Position numbers and translations under genes: made by a program
From: Congregibacter variabilis
GTDB taxonomy: Bacteria; Pseudomonadota; Gammaproteobacteria; Pseudomonadales; Halieaceae
Length of the DNA: 64,000 bases
Assembly: GCF_045689235.1 (NCBI RefSeq)
Contig: NZ_CP136864.1
Coordinates: forward strand, 1,488,001 to 1,552,000
Reading direction: 5' to 3'
The notes under the pieces: generated by a model
What the model was told of the DNA's origin: nothing
Database searches by the model: none
The model's input: only the letters and a program-made list of their open reading frames with translations
Shown here: positions 28,445 through 37,174 of the stretch, piece by piece
Position numbering within the stretch: the first letter of the stretch is position 1
How the letters are laid out: the number at the start of each line of letters is the position of its first letter

Positions 28445-29884
28445 TTACTTACGGTAGTCTAACGCTGGCTCTCTATCCCCAAGTAGCGCTTCATACTGAA
28501 AATCAGGGCCGATACGCTCCTCAAATTCAGCTCTGGCACGCGTAAGCAGCTCTGGCTGGGTATAGAGGTCTACGGCACTCAGAGCCAAAGTCTTTGCCGC
28601 CACCATCATGCCTTTGTACCCAATGCTCGTGCCGCCGGCAGCCACCGCCTGCCAACTGTGTGCTGGCGTACCCGGCACCCAGGTAGCTGCGCGCATGGCA
28701 GCCATGGGCACGTTCCAGCTCACATCTCCGGTGTCTGCCGACGCCTTACCCCTGGTAAACACTTTAGGCTGCACAACACCGGCCGAGGCTATGTCCGGAA
28801 GACTGCCGGACAAAGTGGCTTGAATTTCTCGAGCGAAGCTAAGGTCCTCCTTGCTGTACTCAACACCACCCACCTGAGTCAGGTTAGCGTGCAGCGTGCT
28901 TGCAAGGGCCTCGTTCGGCAGACGGGGATAGGTTCCGCCAATAATCTCGTACTCCATGCTCGTTTCAGTACCCATGGCAGCACCCTCGGCCGTGCGTACC
29001 ACACGAGCCCACACAGAACGCACTTCATCAACGTCCTCGTGACGAATCACGTAATAGACTTCAGCGGTCTTGGGCACAATATTCGGCGCGTTGCCACCAT
29101 CGGTAATCACATAGTGGATGCGCGTGGGTTCTGTGGTGTGCTCGCGAAGCATATTGACCATATCGTTCATGGCTTCTACGCCGTCCAGTGCAGACCGGCC
29201 ACGCTCGGGCGCCGCCGCAGCATGCGCAGATCGCCCCGTAAAACGGAACTTGCCGGAGATAGTTGCAAGGTTGGTACCGGGATTGGCGGTGTTGGCGTCG
29301 CTGGCGTGCCAACTAATTACTGCGTCGACATCGTTAAACAATCCTGCACGCACCATGTAAACCTTGCCCGAGCCACCCTCTTCGGCGGGTGTGCCGTAAT
29401 ACCGGATCGTGCCCGGCGTGCCAGATTCAACGAGCCAGTTTTTTACCGCAACAGCTGCAGCCAGCGATGCGGTGCCAAACAGGTGATGTCCGCAGGCTTG
29501 TCCCGGAGCTCCTTCAGACAAAGGCTCTTCATAGGGAACCGCCGCCTGGGACATACCGGGCAATGCATCGTATTCACCCAAAATACCAATAACCGGTCCG
29601 CCCGATCCAAATGAAGCAGTAAACGCTGTGGGCATGCCCGCAACACCTGCCTCAACGGTAAAGCCCTCTTCTTGCAGGGCATCTTGCAACAGGCGGGTGC
29701 TCTGCACCTCCAGATAGCCCAGCTCCGGACTCGACCACAGCGTTTCGGCTATGGACTGATAACGCCCATAGTCACTGTCAAGGGCATCAAGAATGGCGGC
29801 CTTATCAAGCTGCGCAGACACCGACACTGAGAATACCGACAGTGCAGTGAGTAGAATCCGTTGGGGAAGAAGTGACTTAGGCAT
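28445..29884 (-). CDS. exported M20 amidohydrolase, AbgB-like
   Basis: A 479-residue M20 family metal-dependent hydrolase. Starting at the ATG at 29884 gives a signal peptide (LLTALSVFSVSVSAQ); the TTG at 29902 has no Shine-Dalgarno sequence. Metal-site motifs are GEYDALPG (near residue 110), GQACGHHLFG (near 140), and the glutamate pair in PAEEGG (near 180). The lid domain contains GRSAHAAAAPERG. The closest known relation is AbgB, which with AbgA cleaves p-aminobenzoyl-glutamate. Here it is exported and without an AbgA partner, so the substrate may be a different acyl-amino acid. Confidence 0.88.
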   Translation of the reverse strand: MPKSLLPQRILLTALSVFSVSVSAQLDKAAILDALDSDYGRYQSIAETLWSSPELGYLEVQSTRLLQDALQEEGFTVEAGVAGMPTAFTASFGSGGPVIGILGEYDALPGMSQAAVPYEEPLSEGAPGQACGHHLFGTASLAAAVAVKNWLVESGTPGTIRYYGTPAEEGGSGKVYMVRAGLFNDVDAVISWHASDANTANPGTNLATISGKFRFTGRSAHAAAAPERGRSALDGVEAMNDMVNMLREHTTEPTRIHYVITDGGNAPNIVPKTAEVYYVIRHEDVDEVRSVWARVVRTAEGAAMGTETSMEYEIIGGTYPRLPNEALASTLHANLTQVGGVEYSKEDLSFAREIQATLSGSLPDIASAGVVQPKVFTRGKASADTGDVSWNVPMAAMRAATWVPGTPAHSWQAVAAGGTSIGYKGMMVAAKTLALSAVDLYTQPELLTRARAEFEERIGPDFQYEALLGDREPALDYRK

Positions 29885-29991
29885 GGCTACCGTCCGTTTC
29901 AAAATCTTTTGGAGGAGAAAGTGTACCGCGCTCTAGCTGTCGGTACAGCGCTTGGGTTTCGAGACTGGCGTTCGGGATCAAACCGCTTGGG

Positions 29992-30936
29992 CTAATCATT
30001 GCTAGCCGGGACAAGATTCTCAACAGAAATATCGACACCCAGAGTGTGAGACATCCCCGGGGCTAGGTTAACTGCATCACGGGCGACGTTGCCCGTTTCT
30101 ACACAGACCATACGCCGATATCCCCCCACCTCAAAGTCATCCATCCTCGCAGACTTGTCGACCCAGGGGTTCCATACAACTGTGGATTGACTGTTCTTCT
30201 TGTGCAGGCAGATTTTTCGGCCCAGGGCCTCATCCTCTATCCATTCATCCGCATCGCATTGCTCATAGATCCGATCCAGTTCAGCATCGAATCGAATTTC
30301 TCCCACCTGGGTAAAACGCCGAAATTCCTGCAGTGCATCGAGATATTCGACCTGCTCCAGCCCGCCAACGACCGCGGCATCAATGTCCCCAACATAAAAG
30401 TAAGAGTGCAGCGCAGCGGTTAGCGTTTGCGGTATCGTTGCCCGATTCGTCATGGTCAGTGACAGTGAAAGAGATTGCCCTACAGACACTCTGAGCTCTA
30501 AGGCAAAAGGTACGGGCCACAGACCTCTACTATGCTGATCATCCTCGAGAAAAAGCACGAGTTCGGTAGAATCATCGGCACGCTGCTGGATTGACCGTAA
30601 TCGCCAGAAGCAATTTCGAACAAAACCATGAGGCGCCTTATCCGCATCGGGATGAGCACCAAACCAGGGCCAGCAGATTGGCACACCGCCACGCACGGAC
30701 TTACCCTCGGCATAGACGGCATCTTTACTCACCCACAAGACTGGCTCCTGACCGTGCGGCTGGTAGCTCAAAACCTGCGCACCATGCAATGCAATGCTTG
30801 CAGTTGCGTGGGAGTTATTTATTTCAATAAGCGGGTAGTTGGGCGATGCATCGACGATACGCACCGTAGCGTCGATGGCAAATCGCTGATTGAGTTCTGA
30901 AGTATTCACGGAGATTTCACTAACGTCGCATGGCAT
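29992..30936 (-). CDS. D-hexose-6-phosphate mutarotase
   Basis: A 314-residue aldose-1-epimerase-fold enzyme of the YeaD type. It shows HGAQVLSYQP, LWVS, then GGVPICWPWFG (near residue 85), HGFVRNCFW (near 103), and a central HSYFYVGD with the catalytic His (near 190). The catalytic Glu is in MVCVETGN near residue 283. These enzymes interconvert the anomers of glucose-6-phosphate and related sugars in the cytoplasm. No sugar-uptake neighbours; it stands alone. Confidence 0.9.
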   Translation of the reverse strand: MPCDVSEISVNTSELNQRFAIDATVRIVDASPNYPLIEINNSHATASIALHGAQVLSYQPHGQEPVLWVSKDAVYAEGKSVRGGVPICWPWFGAHPDADKAPHGFVRNCFWRLRSIQQRADDSTELVLFLEDDQHSRGLWPVPFALELRVSVGQSLSLSLTMTNRATIPQTLTAALHSYFYVGDIDAAVVGGLEQVEYLDALQEFRRFTQVGEIRFDAELDRIYEQCDADEWIEDEALGRKICLHKKNSQSTVVWNPWVDKSARMDDFEVGGYRRMVCVETGNVARDAVNLAPGMSHTLGVDISVENLVPASND

Positions 30937-31031
30937 TGGTCAGATTGAGCGCAGAGGCACTCAATTAAAAATAAAGGCAGTGCACAAATCAGAGTCTATC
31001 CCTCTGTAGGGTTTCAAACCGCCTTACTGGC

Positions 31032-31469
31032 TCATTTTTTTGGTACTTTGGTTGCCTGCCAGGTACTCGCTCGCCATTGGCCATTGCTGCGCTCAAAGAC
31101 GCCGGTGTTGAGGAAGTAGTCCACCGCACCATCGTCGGCGGTCGCGATCAGACGAAAGGTCACCACCGCCACACCGTCGGCAAGAATGCGAATATCGACT
31201 TGGTCAGAGCTGTACACCGCAGAGGCCTCTTCGGGATCCGGGGCTTCACTCATACCAGCGAGAATTTGTTCCTTACCGTAGCGCGACCCACTGGAGCTTG
31301 TGTAGACAAGGTCCTCAGACCAAAATCGTCGATGCATATCAGCATCATTTACCGAGGCACCGGCGAGAAACTCATCGACCAATTCCGCCAACTCCGAACG
31401 CTCATCAGCAAACACCGACATAGCACTGAGCAGCAACAGCGTGAGAGATAAAACAGCCTTGTTAATCAT
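31032..31469 (-). CDS. exported NTF2-like (SnoaL/DUF4440) protein
   Basis: A 145-residue protein with a signal peptide (LSLTLLLLSAMSVFA). The mature part has the cone-shaped NTF2-like pattern: an N-terminal helix LVDEFLAGASVNDADMHRRF in part, FWSEDLVYTSSSG, GKEQILAGM, then strands ending in WRASTWQATKVP. This resembles DUF4440/SnoaL proteins, whose cavity binds small molecules. Neither active site nor ligand can be named. Confidence 0.75.
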   Translation of the reverse strand: MINKAVLSLTLLLLSAMSVFADERSELAELVDEFLAGASVNDADMHRRFWSEDLVYTSSSGSRYGKEQILAGMSEAPDPEEASAVYSSDQVDIRILADGVAVVTFRLIATADDGAVDYFLNTGVFERSNGQWRASTWQATKVPKK

Positions 31470-31542
31470 GTAAGCACCTGAGCGAAGCTATCGCAGAACC
31501 CAAAATAGGATACTGCGATAGAAGCACAGCGCTGGCAACTAC

Positions 31543-32877
31543 TTAGGCGCTGCGTCGATTTCCATTACTGGATCGAGCGCGATCTCCGCCACCACTGCCT
31601 CGGCGAGCGTTCTGGCCACCAGCTCCAGGACGACCGCTTCCCTGCCCCCGTCCACGCCCTGGAGCAGCGCTGCGACCATTGTTGCGAGGATTACTTCGCC
31701 CACCACCACGACCGTTCTGAATCGGCTCAGCTTTGATGCTAGGGTCAATATCAAAGCCCGGCAGATTGATCTTTTCAATATCCTTGCCCAAAAGCTTTTC
31801 GATATCGCGAAGCAGCTTAAGCTCATCCACACAGACCAGAGAAATCGCATGACCTTGCTGACCCGCGCGAGCTGTACGACCGATGCGATGAATATAGTCC
31901 TCTGCCACATTCGGCAGCTCGAAGTTGACCACGTGAGGCAACTTGTCAATATCGATACCGCGTGCCGCAATATCTGTCGCGACGAGTGCTCTGATCGTAC
32001 CGGCCTTAAAATCACTCAGAGCCCGCGTGCGTGCACCCTGCGATTTGTTGCCATGAATCGCCGCCGCGCTAATGCCATCTTTATCAAGCTGTTCGGCCAG
32101 TTTGTTGGCTCCGTGCTTGGTGCGGGTAAAAATAAGCACCTGCTGCCAGTTACCTTCGCCGATCTGCTGCGATAACAGCTCGCGTTTGCGCTTCTTGTCT
32201 ACCGGATAAACCAACTGACTAACCAGTTCCGTTGCGGTGTTTTGTGGCGTGACCTGAATCTGCTCGGGTTTTTCCAAAAACTCTGATGCCAGCTTCTTAA
32301 TTTCATTAGAGAAAGTAGCCGAGAAAAGAAGTGTCTGACGTTTCTTGGGGATCACTTTCATGACCCGCCGAATATCGTGAATGAAACCCATATCCAGCAT
32401 ACGGTCAGCCTCATCCAAAACGAGAATCTCGATCTTGGACAGGTCAATACTGCGCTGCTGTACATGATCCAAAAGACGCCCGGGAGTCGCGACAACAATG
32501 TCTACGCCCTTAATGAGCTTCTGCTTCTGGGGATTAATGCTAACTCCGCCAAAGATTACGGCTGAACGAAATGGAAGATAACGACCGTAGTCTCTTACGC
32601 TTTCATGAACTTGCGCCGCAAGCTCTCGCGTCGGCGTGAGCACCAGCACTTTAGGAAAGCTCTTTTGACCCTCCTGATATTTACTCTGAAGGCGCTGCAG
32701 CACTGGCAGGGTAAAACCTGCAGTTTTACCAGTACCGGTTTGAGCCCCGGCCAGCAGGTCACTGCCCTGAAGAACCAGCGGTATAGCTTTTTGTTGAATG
32801 GGGGTTGCTTCGTCGTAGCCTTGTTTTTCTACGGCGCGCAGTAGTTCAGCCGAAAGGCTGAGATCTTTAAATAACAC
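31543..32877 (-). CDS. rhlE: DEAD-box RNA helicase, RhlE type
   Basis: A 444-residue DEAD-box helicase of the RhlE branch. The Q motif (ATPIQQKAIP, near 25), Walker A (AQTGTGKTA, near 45), DEAD (VLDEADRMLDMGF, near 152), SAT (FSATF, near 187) and the C-terminal ARGIDI and HRIGRTARAG motifs are all present. After residue 375 the tail is Arg/Gly/Asn-rich and low complexity, the usual RNA-binding extension of RhlE. It acts on RNA structure in cold or ribosome assembly contexts. Single gene, 212 bp from the next feature upstream. Confidence 0.93.
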   Translation of the reverse strand: MLFKDLSLSAELLRAVEKQGYDEATPIQQKAIPLVLQGSDLLAGAQTGTGKTAGFTLPVLQRLQSKYQEGQKSFPKVLVLTPTRELAAQVHESVRDYGRYLPFRSAVIFGGVSINPQKQKLIKGVDIVVATPGRLLDHVQQRSIDLSKIEILVLDEADRMLDMGFIHDIRRVMKVIPKKRQTLLFSATFSNEIKKLASEFLEKPEQIQVTPQNTATELVSQLVYPVDKKRKRELLSQQIGEGNWQQVLIFTRTKHGANKLAEQLDKDGISAAAIHGNKSQGARTRALSDFKAGTIRALVATDIAARGIDIDKLPHVVNFELPNVAEDYIHRIGRTARAGQQGHAISLVCVDELKLLRDIEKLLGKDIEKINLPGFDIDPSIKAEPIQNGRGGGRSNPRNNGRSAAPGRGRGQGSGRPGAGGQNARRGSGGGDRARSSNGNRRSA

Positions 32878-33089
32878 GTAATGTATTCCTGATGTTGTAT
32901 AGAAGTTCGTCTGACAGACCTGCGCCCTGGCTTTTAAAGCTTACGCAGTGGCTCGGTCCAGACTGGGATTTCTTTGGGTACTAGCCAGCACAATACGTGC
33001 AGCTTAGTTGCGGCGCAGACCGAAGTACGCCACGAAGGCGCGCACAGTAACAGAGCTGAGAATAAATGAAAGAAAAGAATTTTCTTGTG

Positions 33090-33926
33090 CTACAGCATGC
33101 GTATGCCGTCTTGCTCCAGCGAGATCACTCGCTGCTTGTACAAAGCGCCAATAGCTTGCTTGAAGACCTTCTTGCTCACGCCAAATACCGCATAAATTTC
33201 CTGAGGCGGGCTTTTGTCCGTCAACGCAAGAAATCCGTCGTTGACGCGCAGTCGGTCAAGAATCCTGGTGGAGATATCATCCATCTTGGCTTTGCTGAAT
33301 CCCGGCTGGTTGACAGAGAGGTCGATTTTTCCGTCATCGCGGATGCGTTGAATAAACCCCTCCATCACCTGCCCTTTCTTAACTCGTCGGTACAATTCGT
33401 TACTGTACAAAAGCCCCCAGCACTCGTGGTTAATAATGGCCTTGTAGCCCAGCTCAGTTCGCTCCGCCACCATGAGGCTCACCCGCTGCCCCTGCTTGAA
33501 GCCCTGTGCGCTATCGCTAATCCAGTGGTCAATGCGTGTGGAGCCCGCTAGGCGGCCCTGATTGTCGACATAGACTTTCACGAGGGTATGTCCACCCTTT
33601 TTTAAGGGGTGCTGCTGCTCCGCAAAAGGAATAAACAGATCCTTAGGCAAGCCCCAATCGACGAAAGCGCCCAAACTATTGATCTCGACCACTTCAAGCC
33701 AGGCAACCTCCCCTAACTGCGCCGCAGGCTGCAGCGTGGTGAGTGCCGGGCGACCTTCGGCCTCGAGATAAGCAAAGACCTGCAACTGGTCACCAACGGC
33801 TAAAGATTCGGGACATTGCTTGCGTTCCAAGGGCAGGCGACCCCAGGCCTGGGCATCCAAAATGGCACTGTGCGCCCCTATCTCAAGAACCTTGAAGGTG
33901 TGAAATCGACCGATTTCCTGCTGCAT
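33090..33926 (-). CDS. CvfB/YitL-type S1 RNA-binding protein
   Basis: A 278-residue protein with the CvfB layout of tandem S1-like OB folds followed by a winged helix. Markers are the GAFVDWGLPKDLFIP segment (S1-like, near residue 95), GYKAIINHECWGLLYSNE (near 165), GFIQRIRDDGKIDLS (near 205) and a C-terminal KKVFKQAIGALYKQRVI winged-helix stretch. CvfB homologues in Firmicutes regulate virulence; in gammaproteobacteria the role is unknown. It is divergent from the ABC-F gene with a 208-bp interval. Confidence 0.88.
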   Translation of the reverse strand: MQQEIGRFHTFKVLEIGAHSAILDAQAWGRLPLERKQCPESLAVGDQLQVFAYLEAEGRPALTTLQPAAQLGEVAWLEVVEINSLGAFVDWGLPKDLFIPFAEQQHPLKKGGHTLVKVYVDNQGRLAGSTRIDHWISDSAQGFKQGQRVSLMVAERTELGYKAIINHECWGLLYSNELYRRVKKGQVMEGFIQRIRDDGKIDLSVNQPGFSKAKMDDISTRILDRLRVNDGFLALTDKSPPQEIYAVFGVSKKVFKQAIGALYKQRVISLEQDGIRML

Positions 33927-34134
33927 ACCGCTACTCGCAAAGGTTTTCTTGACGACTATCGTAAATCATTGCCCGCTTCGAATCCGCTGCAATCCAATTA
34001 TTGCTTGGGATTATTCCCAAGGTCCGGACTCGACCTGCAACCCTGAGTCCATTAATGTGCGCATCTTCCCTAGCAATAGCATTGAGAACTCTGGACGCCT
34101 TCCGGAGCTTCTTGCGTTTTTCAGGACTTATCAA

Positions 34135-35748
34135 TTGATATCTACCGCTAACATCACCATGCAGTTTGCTGCAAAACCGCTATTTGAAGACATCTCCGTT
34201 AAATTTGGTGATGGAAACCGCTACGGCCTTATAGGGGCTAATGGCTGCGGCAAATCTACACTCATGAAAATCCTTGATGGAACGCTTACTCCCTCGGCTG
34301 GCAACGTCTCCATATCGCCAAACGAGCGCCTTGGCAAATTAAGCCAGGACCAGTTTGCCTACGAAAAATATTCCGTAGTAGATACCGTGATGATGGGCCA
34401 TGAGGAACTATGGGAAGTTAAACAAGAGCGCGATCGAATTTACTCGAACCCGGACATGTCTGAGGAAGACGGCATGCGAGTCGCGGACCTTGAGGTGCAG
34501 TTTGCCGAGATGGACGGATACTCCGCAGAAAGTCGTGCTGGAGAAATTCTTACCGGAGCAGGAATCGCTCAGGAGCTGCATCACGGTTTGATGAGCGAAG
34601 TGGCTCCCGGCTGGAAACTTCGAGTGCTGCTCGCGCAGGCTCTGTTCTCGGACCCGGATATCCTGCTTCTGGACGAGCCTACGAACAACCTTGATATTGA
34701 CACCATCCGTTGGCTGGAGACGGTGCTGAACCAAAGCAAGTCCACCATGATCATCGTGTCTCACGATCGACACTTCCTCAATGCTGTATGCACCCACATG
34801 GCCGACATCGATTATGGCGAACTGCGTGTGTATCCAGGAAATTACGATGACTTTATGACGGCATCAACCGCTGTTCGCGAACGACTACAGTCGCAAAATG
34901 CCAAAAAGAGTGCCGAAATCGCCGACCTGAAGCATTTTGTGTCGCGATTTTCCGCAAACGCCTCCAAAGCCAAGCAGGCGACCTCAAGGGCCAAGCGCAT
35001 TGAAAAAATCAAGCTGGATGACATCAAGCCATCCAGCCGTGTTAGCCCCTACATTCGATTCAAACAGGAAAAGAAACTGCACAGACAGGCTGTAGTAATC
35101 GATAAACTGAGCCATGGTTTTGACGAGGGCCCACTGTTTGACAACGGCAATATTATTCTCGAGGCCGGTGCGCGACTGGCAGTGATCGGTGACAACGGCG
35201 CGGGCAAGACAACACTCCTGCGCTGCCTCATGGGGCAGATTCAAGCTAACGTGGGAAGCATTAAGTGGGCCGAGAGTGCCACCTTAGGGTATTGCCCCCA
35301 GAACACCACTGATGAATTTGATAGCGAGCTCAATCTATTCGATTGGATGAGCCAATGGCGTAAACCCAGTCACGATGATCAGATCGTGCGTGCCACTTTG
35401 GGCCGTCTGCTGTTTTCTTCAGATGACTTTATCAAGAAGGCAAAAGTGTGCTCCGGAGGCGAGAAAAACCGCCTGCTGTTTGGCAAACTTATGATGATGG
35501 ACACCAACGTGTTACTGCTCGACGAGCCTACCAATCACCTGGATATGGAGTCCATTGAAGCCCTGAACCTGGCGCTGGAACACTACGACGGCACGCTAAT
35601 CTTCGTCAGTCACGACCGGGAGTTCGTGTCGTCGCTGGCTACTCGAATCATCGACATTCGCGATGGTGAGTTGGTTGACTTTCAGGGCACCTATGATGAG
35701 TACCTGTCTCATCAGGAAGCCTTGGGCAACGTCGCCCTGGCATCCTGA
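34135..35748 (+). CDS. ybiT: ABC-F family ATPase, YbiT type
   Basis: A 537-residue ABC-F protein with two ATPase domains and no membrane part. The first Walker A is GANGCGKST (near residue 37) and its LLLDEPTNNLD is near 180. The second pair is GDNGAGKTT (near 350) and LLLDEPTNHLD (near 462). The linker between them is the P-site tRNA-interaction motif region. I start at the TTG at 34135, after AGGA, because LISTANITMQF is the family's usual N-terminus. The open frame continues 62 codons further upstream, but that part is antisense-like and unrelated. ABC-F proteins act on the ribosome. Confidence 0.92.
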   Translation: MISTANITMQFAAKPLFEDISVKFGDGNRYGLIGANGCGKSTLMKILDGTLTPSAGNVSISPNERLGKLSQDQFAYEKYSVVDTVMMGHEELWEVKQERDRIYSNPDMSEEDGMRVADLEVQFAEMDGYSAESRAGEILTGAGIAQELHHGLMSEVAPGWKLRVLLAQALFSDPDILLLDEPTNNLDIDTIRWLETVLNQSKSTMIIVSHDRHFLNAVCTHMADIDYGELRVYPGNYDDFMTASTAVRERLQSQNAKKSAEIADLKHFVSRFSANASKAKQATSRAKRIEKIKLDDIKPSSRVSPYIRFKQEKKLHRQAVVIDKLSHGFDEGPLFDNGNIILEAGARLAVIGDNGAGKTTLLRCLMGQIQANVGSIKWAESATLGYCPQNTTDEFDSELNLFDWMSQWRKPSHDDQIVRATLGRLLFSSDDFIKKAKVCSGGEKNRLLFGKLMMMDTNVLLLDEPTNHLDMESIEALNLALEHYDGTLIFVSHDREFVSSLATRIIDIRDGELVDFQGTYDEYLSHQEALGNVALAS

Positions 35749-35776
35749 ACACGTCTCTTATGGAGCCGGAAGACAG

Positions 35777-36556
35777 CTAGGGCGACTGCTCCCAACTAAA
35801 TGCCTCGTATTGGGGAAGTGTGAGGCTTTCGTCGGGCGCTTCCTGCACCTGCCGGCGAAGCCTAAAAATATCTTGCTGCAAGCTTGTTCGATACTGACGG
35901 ACTTCTCCCCACTGTTTGAGAAATTCTTTAGCTGCCTTTCCCGTTCTATCTTCTAACTTCATGCCCGGCACAAGAACCTCATAAGCCTCCTGGAGCCTCT
36001 GGGAATTTTGCTGCTCAAAGGCGGACACCACCGAAGCCTGACTATCGGGTAAGGGCACATACTGTGGTGAAGGATTGTTGGCATAGACGCTAAAATAATC
36101 GAGATACTGTTGGGTAGGCACGCTATCGGCAGAGCCCCAGATGTGCATATCTTTGGCGTTAATCAAGCGCTCGGTGTTCGCGTTGACGATCATCACAGTG
36201 GGTGTCGCAAAATAGTGCGGCTGATCAAAACGCCGAGTGATCTGACGCAAGTCTTTGAAGTATCCGACATCAACAAACACGGTCTCGTAGTGATTCGCCA
36301 ACACGCTGGCAACCTCAGGGGCCGCAAACTTTTCTACCAGTCCAGTGCTGTCATGACACCACTGAGCACCCATCACCAGCAACAACAGTTTGCCACTGCT
36401 CTTTGCGCGGTCCAGTGCCCGCTGTACATCCAGCATCGGATCTGGCGAGTCCACATAGGCAGAAGGATTCGAGAGCTCTGCTGTCTCTGTGGCGTAAGCC
36501 ATTGTCGCGGCCACCAGGCACAACAATTTTAGCGAATAGGTAAAAAGTGATCGCAT
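35777..36556 (-). CDS. exported thioredoxin-like protein with a single active-site cysteine
   Basis: A 259-residue exported protein (signal LLCLVAATMAYA). The thioredoxin fold is recognisable from LLLLVMGAQWCHDST (near residue 65-75) and the cis-Pro region FATPTVMIVNANTERL (near 120). The active site reads WCHDS, so the second cysteine of CXXC is missing. It therefore cannot be a normal dithiol oxidoreductase; a monothiol or binding role is possible. A C-terminal helical extension of about 90 residues is unusual. It lies 61 bases downstream of the styrene-oxide-isomerase-like gene on the same strand. Confidence 0.75.
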   Translation of the reverse strand: MRSLFTYSLKLLCLVAATMAYATETAELSNPSAYVDSPDPMLDVQRALDRAKSSGKLLLLVMGAQWCHDSTGLVEKFAAPEVASVLANHYETVFVDVGYFKDLRQITRRFDQPHYFATPTVMIVNANTERLINAKDMHIWGSADSVPTQQYLDYFSVYANNPSPQYVPLPDSQASVVSAFEQQNSQRLQEAYEVLVPGMKLEDRTGKAAKEFLKQWGEVRQYRTSLQQDIFRLRRQVQEAPDESLTLPQYEAFSWEQSP

Positions 36557-36617
36557 GGTGACGAGACTCCTATAAAAGATTCAAAGCGTAAGCGGCAGGG
36601 CCAGTCACGGGGTCATC

Positions 36618-37088
36618 TCAGACACTTCGCAGCGCCTTCATGGCCGCATAGCACAGGAGCCAAAGGATCAGAAAAGCGCCCACGAATGCCATACCAAAGC
36701 CCACAGCACCGAAAAGGTTACTCGCACCCAGAGGATTGTCACCAAAGCTCAGGGCCCGGCTGCCAGACGCGTTTCCTGCCCAATAAAACACGGTGTTTGC
36801 CCAGCCAACGTAGATAAAGCCCCATACGGTAACGCTGCGCATTCGATTGCTTAAAGAAATCATTGGTAGAGACCAAGCCACGGCGATTATTAACAGTCCG
36901 TTGGTAAGTCCCCCGCTGTGTGCCCTGGCCCACCCTTCGGCTGTGCCGTAATAAGGCATTGCAATGATTTTTCCAGGATACAGCTCCAACCCACCTATCA
37001 AGCCAAAACCAAGCATGAATCCAGCCAACATGCTGACCGCGATTACCAAAAAAGCGTTGCCAATCATTAACTTCTGATATCGTTCCAT
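36618..37088 (-). CDS. styrene-oxide isomerase (StyC)-like membrane protein
   Basis: A 156-residue protein with four membrane segments (about 8-30, 57-77, 84-104 and 130-152). The two signature blocks of StyC are clear: EGWARAHSGGLTNG (near residue 50-63), containing the histidine that ligates heme b in described styrene-oxide isomerases, and GWANTVFY...ALSFGDNP...NLFG (near 96-125). StyC isomerises epoxides to aldehydes in the membrane. The ATG at 37088 fits the family length; the open frame extends 32 codons upstream. It is divergent from a flavoprotein, an arrangement that recalls epoxidase-isomerase pairs. Confidence 0.75.
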   Translation of the reverse strand: MERYQKLMIGNAFLVIAVSMLAGFMLGFGLIGGLELYPGKIIAMPYYGTAEGWARAHSGGLTNGLLIIAVAWSLPMISLSNRMRSVTVWGFIYVGWANTVFYWAGNASGSRALSFGDNPLGASNLFGAVGFGMAFVGAFLILWLLCYAAMKALRSV

Positions 37089-37174
37089 TATATTTTTCTC
37101 TTTCTCAGACCGAGATCTAACCATACCGATCTTAAGCGCTTGTTTCCCAAAAATAATCAAAAAAAGGAATCGTG

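Noticed and set aside
33931..34134. 67-codon Lys/Arg-rich frame just upstream of cvfB
   Set aside because: Starts at a TTG with no good ribosome-binding site and shows no known motif; kept only as an observation under findings.
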